A DNA stretch of 32,935 nt from Utricularia gibba (taxonomy: Eukaryota; Streptophyta; Magnoliopsida; Lamiales; Lentibulariaceae), in NCBI GenBank assembly GCA_002189035.1, contig NEEC01000299.1:1-32935 (forward strand), read 5' to 3'. Position numbers and translations under genes: made by a program. This document shows, piece after piece, positions 10,615 through 22,600 of the stretch (its first letter is position 1; every line of letters starts with the position of its first letter). The notes below the pieces were generated by a model. The model did not search any database. It had not been told where the DNA came from and saw nothing but the letters and a program-made list of their open reading frames with translations.

Positions 10615-12175
10615 AAGCTTTTCCTTGAGAAAACCATTGAGGCAGCCTATTAAAACCAACGTTAATAAATGCATCAAGTTTTTTGCCGAGCTACAAATGA
10701 CTATGGGCCCGAGCTCGACTCGACCTCCTACTCGATACCGTTGCCCCACGAGAGCGCCTCTCAATATAAAGCATGCGGTTGAGAAAACCATTTTGGGTGC
10801 TCCTGACATCCTAACTTCAATAACTGCATCACGATTTTCGTCGAGTAGGACCCGATGTGGCAAAGGAGTCAGACCGAACTTGGGTCAGAACGAAGTTCAC
10901 AACGACATCACCCGCCCAAAAACGACAAGCTTTTCCTTGAGAAAACAATGTAGGCGCCTATTAAAACCCAACGTTAATTAATGCATCAAGTTTTTTGCCG
11001 AGCTACAAATGACTATGGGCCCGAGCTCGACTCGACCTCCTACTCGATACCGTTGCCCCACGAGAGCGCCTCCTCAAATATAAAGCATGCGGTTGAGAAA
11101 ACCATTTTGGGTGCTCATGACATCCTAACTTCAATAACTGCATCACGATTTTCGTCGAGTAGGACCCGATGTGGCAAAGGAGTCAGTCAGAACCTTGGGT
11201 CCGAACGAAGTTCCCAACGACATCACCCGCCCAGAAACGATAAGCTTTTCCTTGAGAAACTATGTAGGCAGCCTAATAGCGCCGAACGTTAATAAATGCA
11301 TCAATTTTTTGTCGGGCTACAAATGACTCTGGGAGCGAGCCCGACTCGACCTTTTGCCCGATACCGTGCCCCACTAGAGCGCCTCCTCAACTACAAAGCA
11401 TGCGATTGAAAAAGCCTTTTGGGTGCTCATGAAATCCTAACTTCAATAACTGCATCACGATTTTCGTCGAGTAGGACCAGATTTGGCAAAGGAGACAGAC
11501 CGAACCTTGGGTCGAACGAAGTTAACAACGACATCACCCGCCCAAAAACGACAAGCTTTTCCTTGAGAAACCATGTAGGCAGCCTATTAAAACCCAACGT
11601 TAAAAATGCATCAAGTTTTTTGCCGAGCTACAAATGACTCTGGGACCGAGCTCGACTCGACCTCCTGCTCGATACCGTTGCCCCACGAGAGTGCCTTATC
11701 AAATAAAAGCATGCGGTTGAGAAAACCATTTTGGGTGCTCATGATATCCTAACTTCAATAACTGCATCACGATTTTCGTCGAGTAGGACCCGATGTGGCA
11801 AAGGAGTCAGACCGAACCTATGGTCAGAACGAAGTTCCAAAAGACATCACCCGCCCAGAAACGACAGCTTTTCCTTGAGAACCATGTAGGTAGCCTATTA
11901 AAACCCAACGTTAATAAATGCATCACTTTTTTTGACGGCTAAAATGACTCTGGGAGCGAGCCCGACTCGACCTTTTGCCCGATACCGTGCCCCACTAGAG
12001 CGCCTCCTCAACTACAAAGCATGCGATTGAAAAAAGCATTTTGGGTGCTCATGAAATCCTAACTTCAATAACTGCATCACGATTTTCGTCGAGTAGGACC
12101 AGATTTGGCAAAGGAGACAGACCGAACCTTGGGTCAGAACGAAGTTCACAACGACATCACCCGCCCAAAAACGAC
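10615..12175 (+). repeat. 5-mer unit A-B-C-D1-D2 (M35-M39)
   Basis: This is the third copy of the 5-mer order, after M2-M6 and M22-M26. The B monomer's PacI octamer is at 10974-10981. The C monomer has GCCTTTTGGG and GTTAACAAC, as in M24. The site opening M39 reads CAGCTT. Confidence 0.83.
10927..11241 (+). repeat. Class B monomer M36 with PacI octamer
   Basis: It has ACAATGTAGGCG and TTAATTAA (10974-10981). It appears nearly identical to M23, 13 monomers upstream. Confidence 0.9.
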
Positions 12176-13419
12176 AAGCTTTTCCTTGAGAAAACCTTGA
12201 GGCAGCCTATTAAAACCAACCGTTAATAAATGCATCAAGTTTTTTGCCGAGCTACAAATGACTATGGGCCCGAGCTCGACTCGACCTCCTACTCGATACC
12301 GTTGCCCCACGAGAGCACCTTATCAAATATAAAGCATGCGGTTGAGAAAACCATTTTGGGTGCTCATGAAATCCTAACTTCAATAACTGCATCACGATTT
12401 TCGTCGAGTAGGACCCGATGTGGCAAAGGAGTCAGTCAGAACCTTGGTCCGAACGAAGTTCCCAACGACATCACCCGCCAGAAACGATAAGCTTTTCCTT
12501 GAGAAACTATGTAGGCAGCCTAATAGCCCGAACGTTAATAAATGCATCAATTTTTTGTCGGGCTACAAATGACTCTGGGAGCGAGCCCGACTCGACCTTT
12601 TGCCCGATACCGTGCCCCACTAGAGCGCCTCCTAAATACAAAGCATGCGTTGAAAAAAGCATTTTGGGTGCTCATGAAATCCTAACTTCAATAACTGCAT
12701 CACGATTTTCGTCGAGTAGGACCCGATGTGGCAAAGGAGTCAGACCGAACCTTGGGTCGAACGAAGTTCCAACGACATCACCCGCCAGAAACGACAAGCT
12801 TTTCCTTGAGAAACTATGTAGGCAGCCTAATAAAGCCGAACGTTAATAAATGCATCAATTTTTTTGCCGGGCTACAAATGACTCTGGGCCCGAGCTCGAC
12901 TCGACCTCCTGCTCGATACCGTTGCCCCACGAGAGTGCCTTATCAAATTAAAAGCATGCGGTTGAGAAAACCATTTTGGGTGCTCATGATATCCTAACTT
13001 CAATAACTGCATCACGATTTTCGTCGAGTAGGACCCGATGTGGCAAAGGAGTCAGACCGAACCTATGGTCAGAACGAAGTTCCAAAAGACATCACCGCCC
13101 AGAAACGACAAGCTTTTCCTTGAGAACCATGTAGGCAGCCTATTAAAACCCAACGTTAATAAATGCATCATTTTTTTGACAGGCTAAAAATGACTCTGGA
13201 GCGAGCCCGACTCGACCTTTTGCCCGATACCGTGCCCCACTAGAGCGCCTCCTCAACTACAAAGCATGCGATTGAAAAAGCATTTTGGGTGCTCATGAAA
13301 TCCTAACTTCAATAACTGCATCACGATTTTCGTCGAGTAGGACCAGATTTGGCAAAGGAGACAGACCGAACCTTGGGTCAGAACGAAGTTCACAACGACA
13401 TCACCCGCCCAAAAACGAC
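12176..13419 (+). repeat. 4-mer unit A-C-C'-D2 (M40-M43)
   Basis: This is the counterpart of M27-M30. It shares the shortened CCTTGAGG boundary region and TTGGTCCG in the A monomer, and AATAGCCCG in the C monomer. M42 has CTATGGTCAG where M29 has CTTGGTCAG. Confidence 0.82.
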
Positions 13420-14986
13420 AAGCTTTTCCTTGAGAAAACCATTGAGGCAGCCTATTAAAACCAACCGTTAATAAATGCATCAAGTTTTTTGCCGAGCTAC
13501 AAATGACTATGGGCCCGAGCTCGACTCGACCTCCTACTCGATACCGTTGCCCCACGAGAGCACCTTATCAAATATAAAGCATGCGGTTGAGAAAACCATT
13601 TTGGGTGCTCATGAAATCCTAACTTCAATAACTGCATCACGATTTTCGTCGAGTAGGACCCGATGTGGCAAAGGAGTCAGTCAGAACCTTGGGTCCGAAC
13701 GAAGTTCCCAACGACATCACCCGCCCAGAAACGATAAGCTTTTCCTTGAGAAACTATGTAGGCAGCCTAATAACCGAACGTTAATAAATGCATCAATTTT
13801 TTGTCGGGCTACAAATGACTCTGGGAGCGAGCCCGACTCGACCTTTTGCCCGATACCGTGCCCCACTAGAGCGCCTCCTAAATACAAAGCATGCGATTGA
13901 AAAAAGCATTTTGGGTGCTCATGAAATCCTAACTTCAATAACTGCATCACGATTTTCGTCGAGTAGGACCCGATGTGGCAAAGGAGTCAGACGAACCTTG
14001 GGTCCGAACGAAGTTCCCAACGACATCACCCGCCCAGAAACGACAAGCTTTTCCTTGAGAAACTATGTAGGCAGCCTATAAAGCCGAACGTTAATAAATG
14101 CATCAATTTTTTTGCCGGGCTACAATGACTCTGGGCCCGAGCTCGACTCGACCTCCTGCTCGATACCGTTGCCCCACGAGAGTGCCTTATCAAATATAAA
14201 GCATGCGGTTGAGAAAACCATTTTGGGTGCTCATGATATCCTAACTTCAATAACTGCATCACGATTTTCGTCGAGTAGGACCCGATGTGGCAAAGGAGTC
14301 AGAACGAACCTTTGGTCAGAACGAAGTTCCAAAAGACATCACCCGCCCAGAAACGACAAGCTTTTCCTTGAGAAACTATGTAGGCAGCCTAATAAAGCCG
14401 AACGTTAATAAATGCATCAATTTTTTTGCCGGGCTACAAATGACTCTGGGACCGAGCTCGACTCGACCTCCTGCTCGATACCGTTGCCCCACGAGAGTGC
14501 CTTATCAAATATAAAGCATGCGGTTGAGAAAACCATTTTGGGTGCTCATGATATCCTAACTTCAATAACTGCATCACGATTTTCGTCGAGTAGGACCCGA
14601 TGTGGCAAAGGAGTCAGACCGAACCTATGGTCAGAACGAAGTTCCAAAAGACATCACCGCCCAGAAACGACAAGCTTTTCCTTGAGAAACTATGTAGGCA
14701 GCCTAATAAAAGCCAACGTTAATAAATGCATCAATTTTTTTGCCGGGCTACAAATGACTCTGGGCCCGAGCTCGACTCGACCTCCTGCTCGATACCGTTG
14801 CCCCACGAGAGCGCCTTATCAAATATAAAGCATGCGATTGAAAAAAGCATTTTGGGTGCTCATGAAATCCTAACTTCAATAACTGCATCACGATTTTCGT
14901 CGAGTAGGACCAGATTTGGCAAAGGAGACAGACCGAACCTTGGGTCAGAACGAAGTTCACAACGACATCACCCGCCCAAAAACGAC
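13420..14986 (+). repeat. A-C-C'-C' block ending in a hybrid monomer (M44-M48)
   Basis: M44 (A), M45 (C), M46 and M47 (C') follow the 4-mer order up to the last position. M48 is a hybrid. Its half A is class C' (GGGCCCGAG, CTGCTCG, GCGCCTTATC) and its half B is the D2 type (GCGATTGAAAAAAGC, CCAGATTTGG, GAGACAG). The switch falls at about 14828, the boundary between the two halves. Confidence 0.8.
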
Positions 14987-17171
14987 AAGCTTTTCCTTGA
15001 GAAAACCATTGAGGCAGCCTATTAAAACCAACCGTTAATAAATGCATCAAGTTTTTTGCCGAGCTACAAATGACTATGGGCCCGAGCTCGACTCGACCTC
15101 CTACTCGATACCGTTGCCCCACGAGAGCACCTTATCAAATATAAAGCATGCGGTTGAGAAAACCATTTTGGGTGCTCATGAAATCCTAACTTCAATAACT
15201 GCATCACGATTTTCGTCGAGTAGGACCCGATGTGGCAAAGGAGTCAGACAGAACCTTGGGTCCGAACGAAGTTCCCAACGACATCACCCGCGCAGAAACG
15301 ACAAGCTTTTCCTTGAGAAAACATGTAGGCGCCTATTAAAACCCAACGTTAATTAATGCATCAAGTTTTTTGCCGAGCTACAAATGACTATGGGCCCGAG
15401 CTCGACTCGACCTCCTACTCGATACCGTTGCCCCACGAGAGCGCCTCCTCAAATATAAAGCATGCGGTTGAGAAAACCATTTTGGGTGCTCATGACATCC
15501 TAACTTCAATAACTGCATCACGATTTTCGTCGAGTAGGACCCGATGTGGCAAAGGAGTCAGTCAGAACCTTGGGTCCGAACGAAGTTCCCAACGACATCA
15601 CCCGCCCAGAAACGACAAGCTTTTCCTTGAGAAACTATGTAGGCAGCCTAATAGCGCCGAACGTTAATAAATGCATCAATTTTTTGTCGGGCTACAAATG
15701 ACTCTGGGAGCGAGCCCGACTCGACCTTTTGCCCGATACCGTTGCCCCACTAGAGCGCCTCCTAAATACAAAGCATGCGTTGAGAAAAAGCATTTTGGGT
15801 GCTCATGAAATCCTAACTTCAATAACTGCATCACGATTTTCGTCGAGTTGGACCCGATGTGGCAAAGGAGTCAGACGAACCTTGGGTCCGAACGAAGTTC
15901 CCAACGACATCACCCGCCCAGAAACGACAAGCTTTTCCTTGAGAAACTATGTAGGCAGCCTAATAAAAGCCGAACGTTAATAAATGCATCAATTTTTTTT
16001 GCCGGGCTACAAATGACTCTGGGCCCGAGCTCGACTCGACCTCCTGCTCGATACCGTTGCCCCACGAGAGTGCCTTATCAAATATAAAGCATGCGGTTGA
16101 GAAAACCATTTTGGGTGCTCATGATATCCTAACTTCAATAACTGCATCACGATTTTCGTCGAGTAGGACCCGATGTGGCAAAGGAGTCAGAACGAACCTT
16201 GGTCAGAACGAAGTTCCAAAAGACATCACCGCCCAGAAACGACAAGCTTTTCCTTGAGAAACTATGTAGGCAGCCTAATAAAGCCGAACGTTAATAAATG
16301 CATCAATTTTTTGCCGGGCTACAAATGACTCTGGGCCGAGCTCGACTCGACCTCCTGCTCGATACCGTTGCCCCACGAGAGTGCCTTATCAAATATAAAG
16401 CATGCGGTTGAGAAAACCATTTTGGGTGCTCATGAATCCTAACTTCAATAACTGCATCACGATTTTCGTCGAGTAGGACCCGATGTGGCAAAGGAGTCAG
16501 ACCGAACCTATGGTCAGAACGAAGTTCCAAAAGACATCACCCGCCCAGAAACGACAAGCTTTTCCTTGAGAAACTATGTAGGCAGCCTATTAAAGCCGAA
16601 CGTTAATAAATGCATCAATTTTTTTGCCGGGCTACAAATGACTCTGGGACCGAGCTCGACTCGACCTCCTGCTCGATACCGTTGCCCCACGAGAGCGCCT
16701 TATCAATATAAAGCATGCGGTTGAGAAAACCATTTTGGGTGCTCATGAATCCTAACTTCAATAACTGCATCACGATTTTCGTCGAGTAGGACCCGATGTG
16801 GCAAAGGAGTCAGACCGAACCTTGGTCAGAACGAAGTTCCAAAAGACATCACCCGCCCAGAAACGACAAGCTTTTCCTTGAGAAACCATGTAGGCAGCCT
16901 ATTAAAACAACGTTAATAAATGCATCAATTTTTTTGCCGGCTACAAATGACTCTGGGCGAGCCGACTCGACCTTTGCCCGATACCGTGCCCACTAGAGCG
17001 CCTCCTCAACTATAAAGCATGCGATTGAAAAACATTTTGGGTGCTCATGAAATCCTAACTTCAATAACTGCATCACGATTTTCGTCGAGTAGGACCAGAT
17101 TTGGCAAAGGAGACAGACCGAACCTTGGGTCAGAACGAAGTTCACAACGACATCACCCGCCCAAAAACGAC
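14987..17171 (+). repeat. Transition block A-B-C-C'-C'-C'-D2-like (M49-M55)
   Basis: It begins like a third copy of the 5-mer (A, B with PacI octamer at 15349-15356, C) and then runs into three C' monomers and a D2-like one with many small deletions (GGGCGAGCC, CTTTGCCC, GAAAAACATT; M55 is 304 bases). This is where clear higher-order structure ends and where the shortened variants CATGAATCC and CTTGGTCAG become common. Confidence 0.78.
15303..15616 (+). repeat. Class B monomer M50, last with PacI octamer
   Basis: It has ACATGTAGGCGCC (one A short) and TTAATTAA at 15349-15356. No later monomer carries the octamer. Later B-like monomers with ACAATGTAGG (for example at 22442, 23060, 24593 and 25210) have TTAATAAA or TTAATAAT instead. 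Confidence 0.88.
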
Positions 17172-19654
17172 AAGCTTTTCCTTGAGAAAACCATTGAGGC
17201 AGCCTATTAAAACCAAACGTTAATAAATGCATCAAGTTTTTTGCCGAGCTACAAATGACTATGGGCCCGAGCTCGACTCGACCTCCTGCTCGATACCGTT
17301 GCCCCACGAGAGCCCTTATCAAATATAAAGCATGCGGTTGAGAAAACCATTTTGGGGTGCTCATGAAATCCTAACTTCAATAACTGCATCACGATTTTCG
17401 TCGAGTAGGACCCGATGTGGCAAAGGAGTCAGACCGAACCTTGGTCAGAACGAAGTTCAAACGACATCACCCGCCCAAAAACGACAAGCTTTCCTTGAGA
17501 AACCATTAGGCAGCCTATTAAAACCAACGTTAATAAATGCATCAATTTTTTTGCCGGCTACAAATGACTATGGGCCCGAGCTCGACTCGACCTCCTGCTC
17601 GATACCGTTGCCCCACGAGAGCGCCTTATCAAATATAAAGCATGCGGTTGAGAAAACCATTTTGGGTGCTCATGAAATCCTAACTTCAATAACTGCATCA
17701 CGATTTTCGTCGAGTAGGACCCGATGTGGCAAAGGAGTCAGACCGAACCTTGGTCAGAACGAAGTTCCAACGACATCACCCGCCCAAAACGACAAGCTTT
17801 TCCTTGAGAAAACCATGTAGGCAGCCTATTAAAACCAACGTTAATAAATGCATCAAGTTTTTTGCCGAGCTACAAATGACTATGGGCCCGAGCTCGACTC
17901 GACCTCTACTCGATACCGTGCCCCACGAGAGCGCCTTATCAAATATAAAGCATGCGGTTGAGAAAACCATTTTGGGTGCTCATGAATCCTAACTTCAATA
18001 ACTGCATCACGATTTTCGTCGAGTAGGACCCGATGTGGCAAAGGAGTCAGACCGAACCTTGGGTCAGAACGAAGTTCCAACGACATCACCCGCCAGAAAC
18101 GACAAGCTTTTCCTTGAGAAACTATGTAGGCAGCCTAATAAAGCCGAACGTTAATAAATGCATCAATTTTTTTTGCCGGGCTACAAATGACTCTGGGCCC
18201 GAGCTCGACTCGACCTCCTGCTCGATACCGTTGCCCCACGAGAGTGCCTTATCAAATATAAAGCATGCGGTTGAGAAAACCATTTTGGGTGCTCATGAAT
18301 CCTAACTTCAATAACTGCATCACGATTTTCGTCGAGTAGGACCCGATGTGGCAAAGGAGTCAGACCGAACCTATGGTCAGAACGAAGTTCCAAAAGACAT
18401 CACCCGCCCAGAAACGACAAGCTTTTCCTTGAGAAACCATGTAGGCAGCCTATTAAAACCAACGTTAATAAATGCATCAATTTTTTTGCCGGCTACAAAA
18501 TGACTCTGGGCGAGCTCGACTCGACCTCCTGCCGATACCGTTGCCCCACGAGAGCGCCTCCTCAAATATAAAGCATGCGGTTGAGAAAACATTTTGGGTG
18601 CTCATGAAATCCTAACTTCAATAACTGCATCACGATTTTCGTCGAGTAGGACCAGATGTGGCAAAGGAGTCAGACCGAACCTTGGGTCAGAACGAAGTTC
18701 ACAACGACATCACCCGCCAAAAACGACAAGCTTTTCCTTGAGAAACCATTAGGCAGCCTATTAAAACCAACGTTAATAAATGCATCAAGTTTTTTGCCGA
18801 GCTACAAATGACTATGGGCCCGAGCTCGACTCGACCTCCTACTCGATACCGTTGCCCCACGAGAGCACCTTATCAAATATAAAGCATGCGGTTGAGAAAA
18901 CCATTTTGGGTGCTCATGAATCCTAACTTCAATAACTGCATCACGATTTTCGTCGAGTAGGACCCGATGTGGCAAAGGAGTCAGACCGAACCTTGGGTCA
19001 GAACGAAGTTCCAAAAGACATCACCCGCCAGAAACGACAAGCTTTTCCTTGAGAAACTATGTAGGCAGCCTATAAAGCCGAACGTTAATAAATGCATCAA
19101 TTTTTTGCCGGGCTACAAATGACTCTGGGCCGAGCTCGACTCGACCTCCTGCTCGATACCGTTGCCCACGAGAGTGCCTTATCAAATATAAAGCATGCGT
19201 TGAGAAAACATTTTGGGTGCTCATGAATCCTAACTTCAATAACTGCATCACGATTTTCGTCGAGTAGGACCCGATGTGGCAAAGGAGTCAGACCGAACCT
19301 TGGTCAGAACGAAGTTCCAAAAGACATCACCCGCCAAAACGACAAGCTTTTCCTTGAGAAACCATGTAGGCAGCCTATTAAAACCCAACGTTAATAAATG
19401 CATCAATTTTTTTGCCGGCTACAAATGACTCTGGGCGAGCCCGACTCGACCTTTTGCTCGATACCGTGCCCCACGAGAGCGCCTCCTCAAATATAAAGCA
19501 TGCGGTTGAGAAAACCATTTTGGGTGCTCATGAAATCCTAACTTCAATAACTGCATCACGATTTTCGTCGAGTAGGACCAGATTTGGCAAAGGAGACAGA
19601 CCGAACCTTGGGTCAGAACGAAGTTCACAACGACATCACCCGCCCAAAAACGAC
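17172..19654 (+). repeat. Blended monomers, 8 copies (M56-M63)
   Basis: This block starts with a class A monomer (CCATTGAGG) after the D2-like M55, and closes with another CCAGATTTGG monomer, M63. In between, class markers mix freely: CCATTAGG (a hybrid of CCATTGAGG and CCATGTAGG), TTGCCGGC, TTCCAACG and CATGAATCC. No multi-monomer period is obvious by eye. The site opening M57 is followed by one T fewer than usual. Confidence 0.75.
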
Positions 19655-22600
19655 AAGCTTTTCCTTGAGAAACCATTGAGGCAGCCTATTAAAACCAACG
19701 TTAATAAATGCATCAAGTTTTTTGCCGAGCTACAAATGACTATGGGCCCGAGCTCGACTCGACCTCCTGCTCGATACCGTTGCCCCACGAGAGCGCCTTA
19801 TCAAATATAAAGCATGCGGTTTGAAAAAACATTTTGGGTGCTCATGAAATCCTAACTTCAATAACTGCATCACGATTTTCGTCGAGTAGGACCCGATGTG
19901 GCAAAGGAGTCAGACCGAACCTTGGGTCAGAACGAAGTTCAAACGACATCACCCGCCCAAAAACGACAAGCTTTTCCTTGAGAAACCATTAGGCAGCCTA
20001 TTAAAACCAACGTTAATAAATGCATCAATTTTTTTGCCGAGCTACAAATGACTATGGGCCCGAGCTCGACTCGACCTCCTTCGATACCGTTGCCCCACGA
20101 GAGCACCTTATCAAATATAAAGCATGCGGTTGAGAAAACCATTTTGGGTGCTCATGAAATCCTAACTTCAATAACTGCATCACGATTTTCGTCGAGTAGG
20201 ACCCGATGTGGCAAAGGAGTCAGACCGAACCTTGGGTCAGAACGAAGTTCCAACGACATCACCCGCCAGAAACGACAAGCTTTTCCTTGAGAAACATGTA
20301 GGCAGCTATTAAAACCAACGTTAATAAATGCATCAAGTTTTTTTGCCGGCTACAAATGACTCTGGGCCCGAGCTCGACTCGACCTCCTGCTCGATACCGT
20401 TGCCCCACGAGAGCGCCTCCTCAAATATAAAGCATGCGGTTGAGAAAACCATTTTGGGTGCTCATGAATCCTAACTTCAATAACTGCATCACGATTTTCG
20501 TCGAGTAGGACCCGATGTGGCAAAGGAGTCAGACCGAACCTTGGGTCAGAACGAAGTTCCAAGACATCACCCGCCAGAAACGACAAGCTTTTCCTTGAGA
20601 AACTATGTAGGCAGCCTATAAAAACCAACGTTAATAAATGCATCAATTTTTTTTGCCGGGCTACAAATGACTCTGGGCCGAGCTCGACTCGACCTCCTGC
20701 TCGATACCGTTGCCCCACGAGAGCCTTATCAAATATAAAGCATGCGGTTGAGAAAACCATTTTGGGTGCTCATGAATCCTAACTTCAATAACTGCATCAC
20801 GATTTTCGTCGAGTAGGACCCGATGTGGCAAAGGAGTCAGACCGAACCTTGGTCAGAACGAAGTTCCAAAAGACATCACCCGCCCAGAAACGACAAGCTT
20901 TTCCTTGAGAAACCATGTAGGCAGCCTATTAAAACCAACGTTAATAAATGCATCAATTTTTTGCCGGCTACAAATGACTCTGGGCGAGCTCGACTCGACC
21001 TTTGCTCGATACCGTTGCCCCACGAGAGCGCCTCCTCAAATATAAAGCATGCGGTTGAAAAACCATTTTGGGTGCTCATGAATCCTAACTTCAATAACTG
21101 CATCACGATTTTCGTCGAGTAGGACCCGATGTGGCAAAGGAGTCAGACCGAACCTTGGTCAGAACGAAGTTCAAAAGACATCACCCGCCCAGAAACGACA
21201 AGCTTTTCCTTGAGAAACCATGTAGGCAGCCTATTAAAACCCAACGTTAATAAATGCATCAATTTTTTGCCGGCTACAAATGACTCTGGGCCGAGCTCGA
21301 CTCGACCTCCTGCTCGATACCGTTGCCCCACGAGAGCGCCTCCTCAAATATAAAAGCATGCGGTTGAGAAAACCATTTTGGGTGCTCATGAATCCTAACT
21401 TCAATAACTGCATCACGATTTTCGTCGAGTAGGACCCGATGTGGCAAAGGAGTCAGACCGAACCTATGGTCAGAACGAAGTTCAAAAGACATCACCCGCC
21501 CAGAAACGACAAGCTTTTCCTTGAGAAACCATGTAGGCAGCCTATTAAAACCCAACGTTAATAAATGCATCAATTTTTTGCCGGCTACAAATGACTCTGG
21601 GCGAGCTCGACTCGACCTCCTGCTCGATACCGTTGCCCCACGAGAGCGCCTTATCAAATATAAAGCATGCGGTTGAGAAAACCATTTTGGGTGCTCATGA
21701 AATCCTAACTTCAATAACTGCATCACGATTTTCGTCGAGTAGGACCCGATGTGGCAAAGGAGTCAGACCGAACCTTGGGTCAGAACGAAGTTCACAACGA
21801 CATCACCCGCCCAAAAACGACAAGCTTTTCCTTGAGAAAACCATTAGGCAGCCTATTAAAACCAACGTTAATAAATGCATCAAGTTTTTTGCCGAGCTAC
21901 AAATGACTATGGGCCCGAGCTCGACTCGACCTCCTGCTCGATACCGTTGCCCCACGAGAGCGCCTTATCAAATATAAAGCATGCGGTTGAGAAAACATTT
22001 TGGGTGCTCATGAAATCCTAACTTCAATAACTGCATCACGATTTTCGTCGAGTAGGACCCGATGTGGCAAAGGAGTCAGACCGAACCTTGGTCAGAACGA
22101 AGTTCCAAACGACATCACCCGCCCAAAAACGACAAGCTTTTCCTTGAGAAAACCATTAGGCAGCCTATTAAAACCAACGTTAATAAATGCATCAAGTTTT
22201 TTGCCGAGCTACAAATGACTATGGGCCGAGCTCGACTCGACCTCCTACTCGATACCGTTGCCCCACGAGAGCACCTTATCATATAAAGCATGCGGTTGAG
22301 AAAACCATTTTGGGTGCTCATGAAATCCTAACTTCAATAACTGCATCACGATTTTCGTCGAGTAGGACCCGATGTGGCAAAGGAGTCAGACCGAACCTTG
22401 GTCAGAACGAAGTTCCCAACGACATCACCCGCAGAAACGACAAGCTTTTCCTTGAGAAAACAATGTAGGCAGCTATTAAAACCCAACGTTAATAAATGCA
22501 TCAAGTTTTTTGCCGAGCTACAAATGACTATGGGCCCGAGCTCGACTCGACCTCCTACTCGATACCGTTGCCCACGAGAGCGCCTCCTCAAATATAAAGC

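Larger units (their letters stand above)
10615..14671 (+). repeat. 13-monomer super-unit, copy 2 (M35-M47, ~4.06 kb)
   Basis: The order is [A B C D1 D2][A C C' D2][A C C' C'], and the block is 4,057 bases against 4,054 in copy 1. The only class difference is the final monomer, C' instead of D2. After it, M49-M51 restart with A, B and C, which looks like the beginning of a third copy before the order breaks down. Confidence 0.83.
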
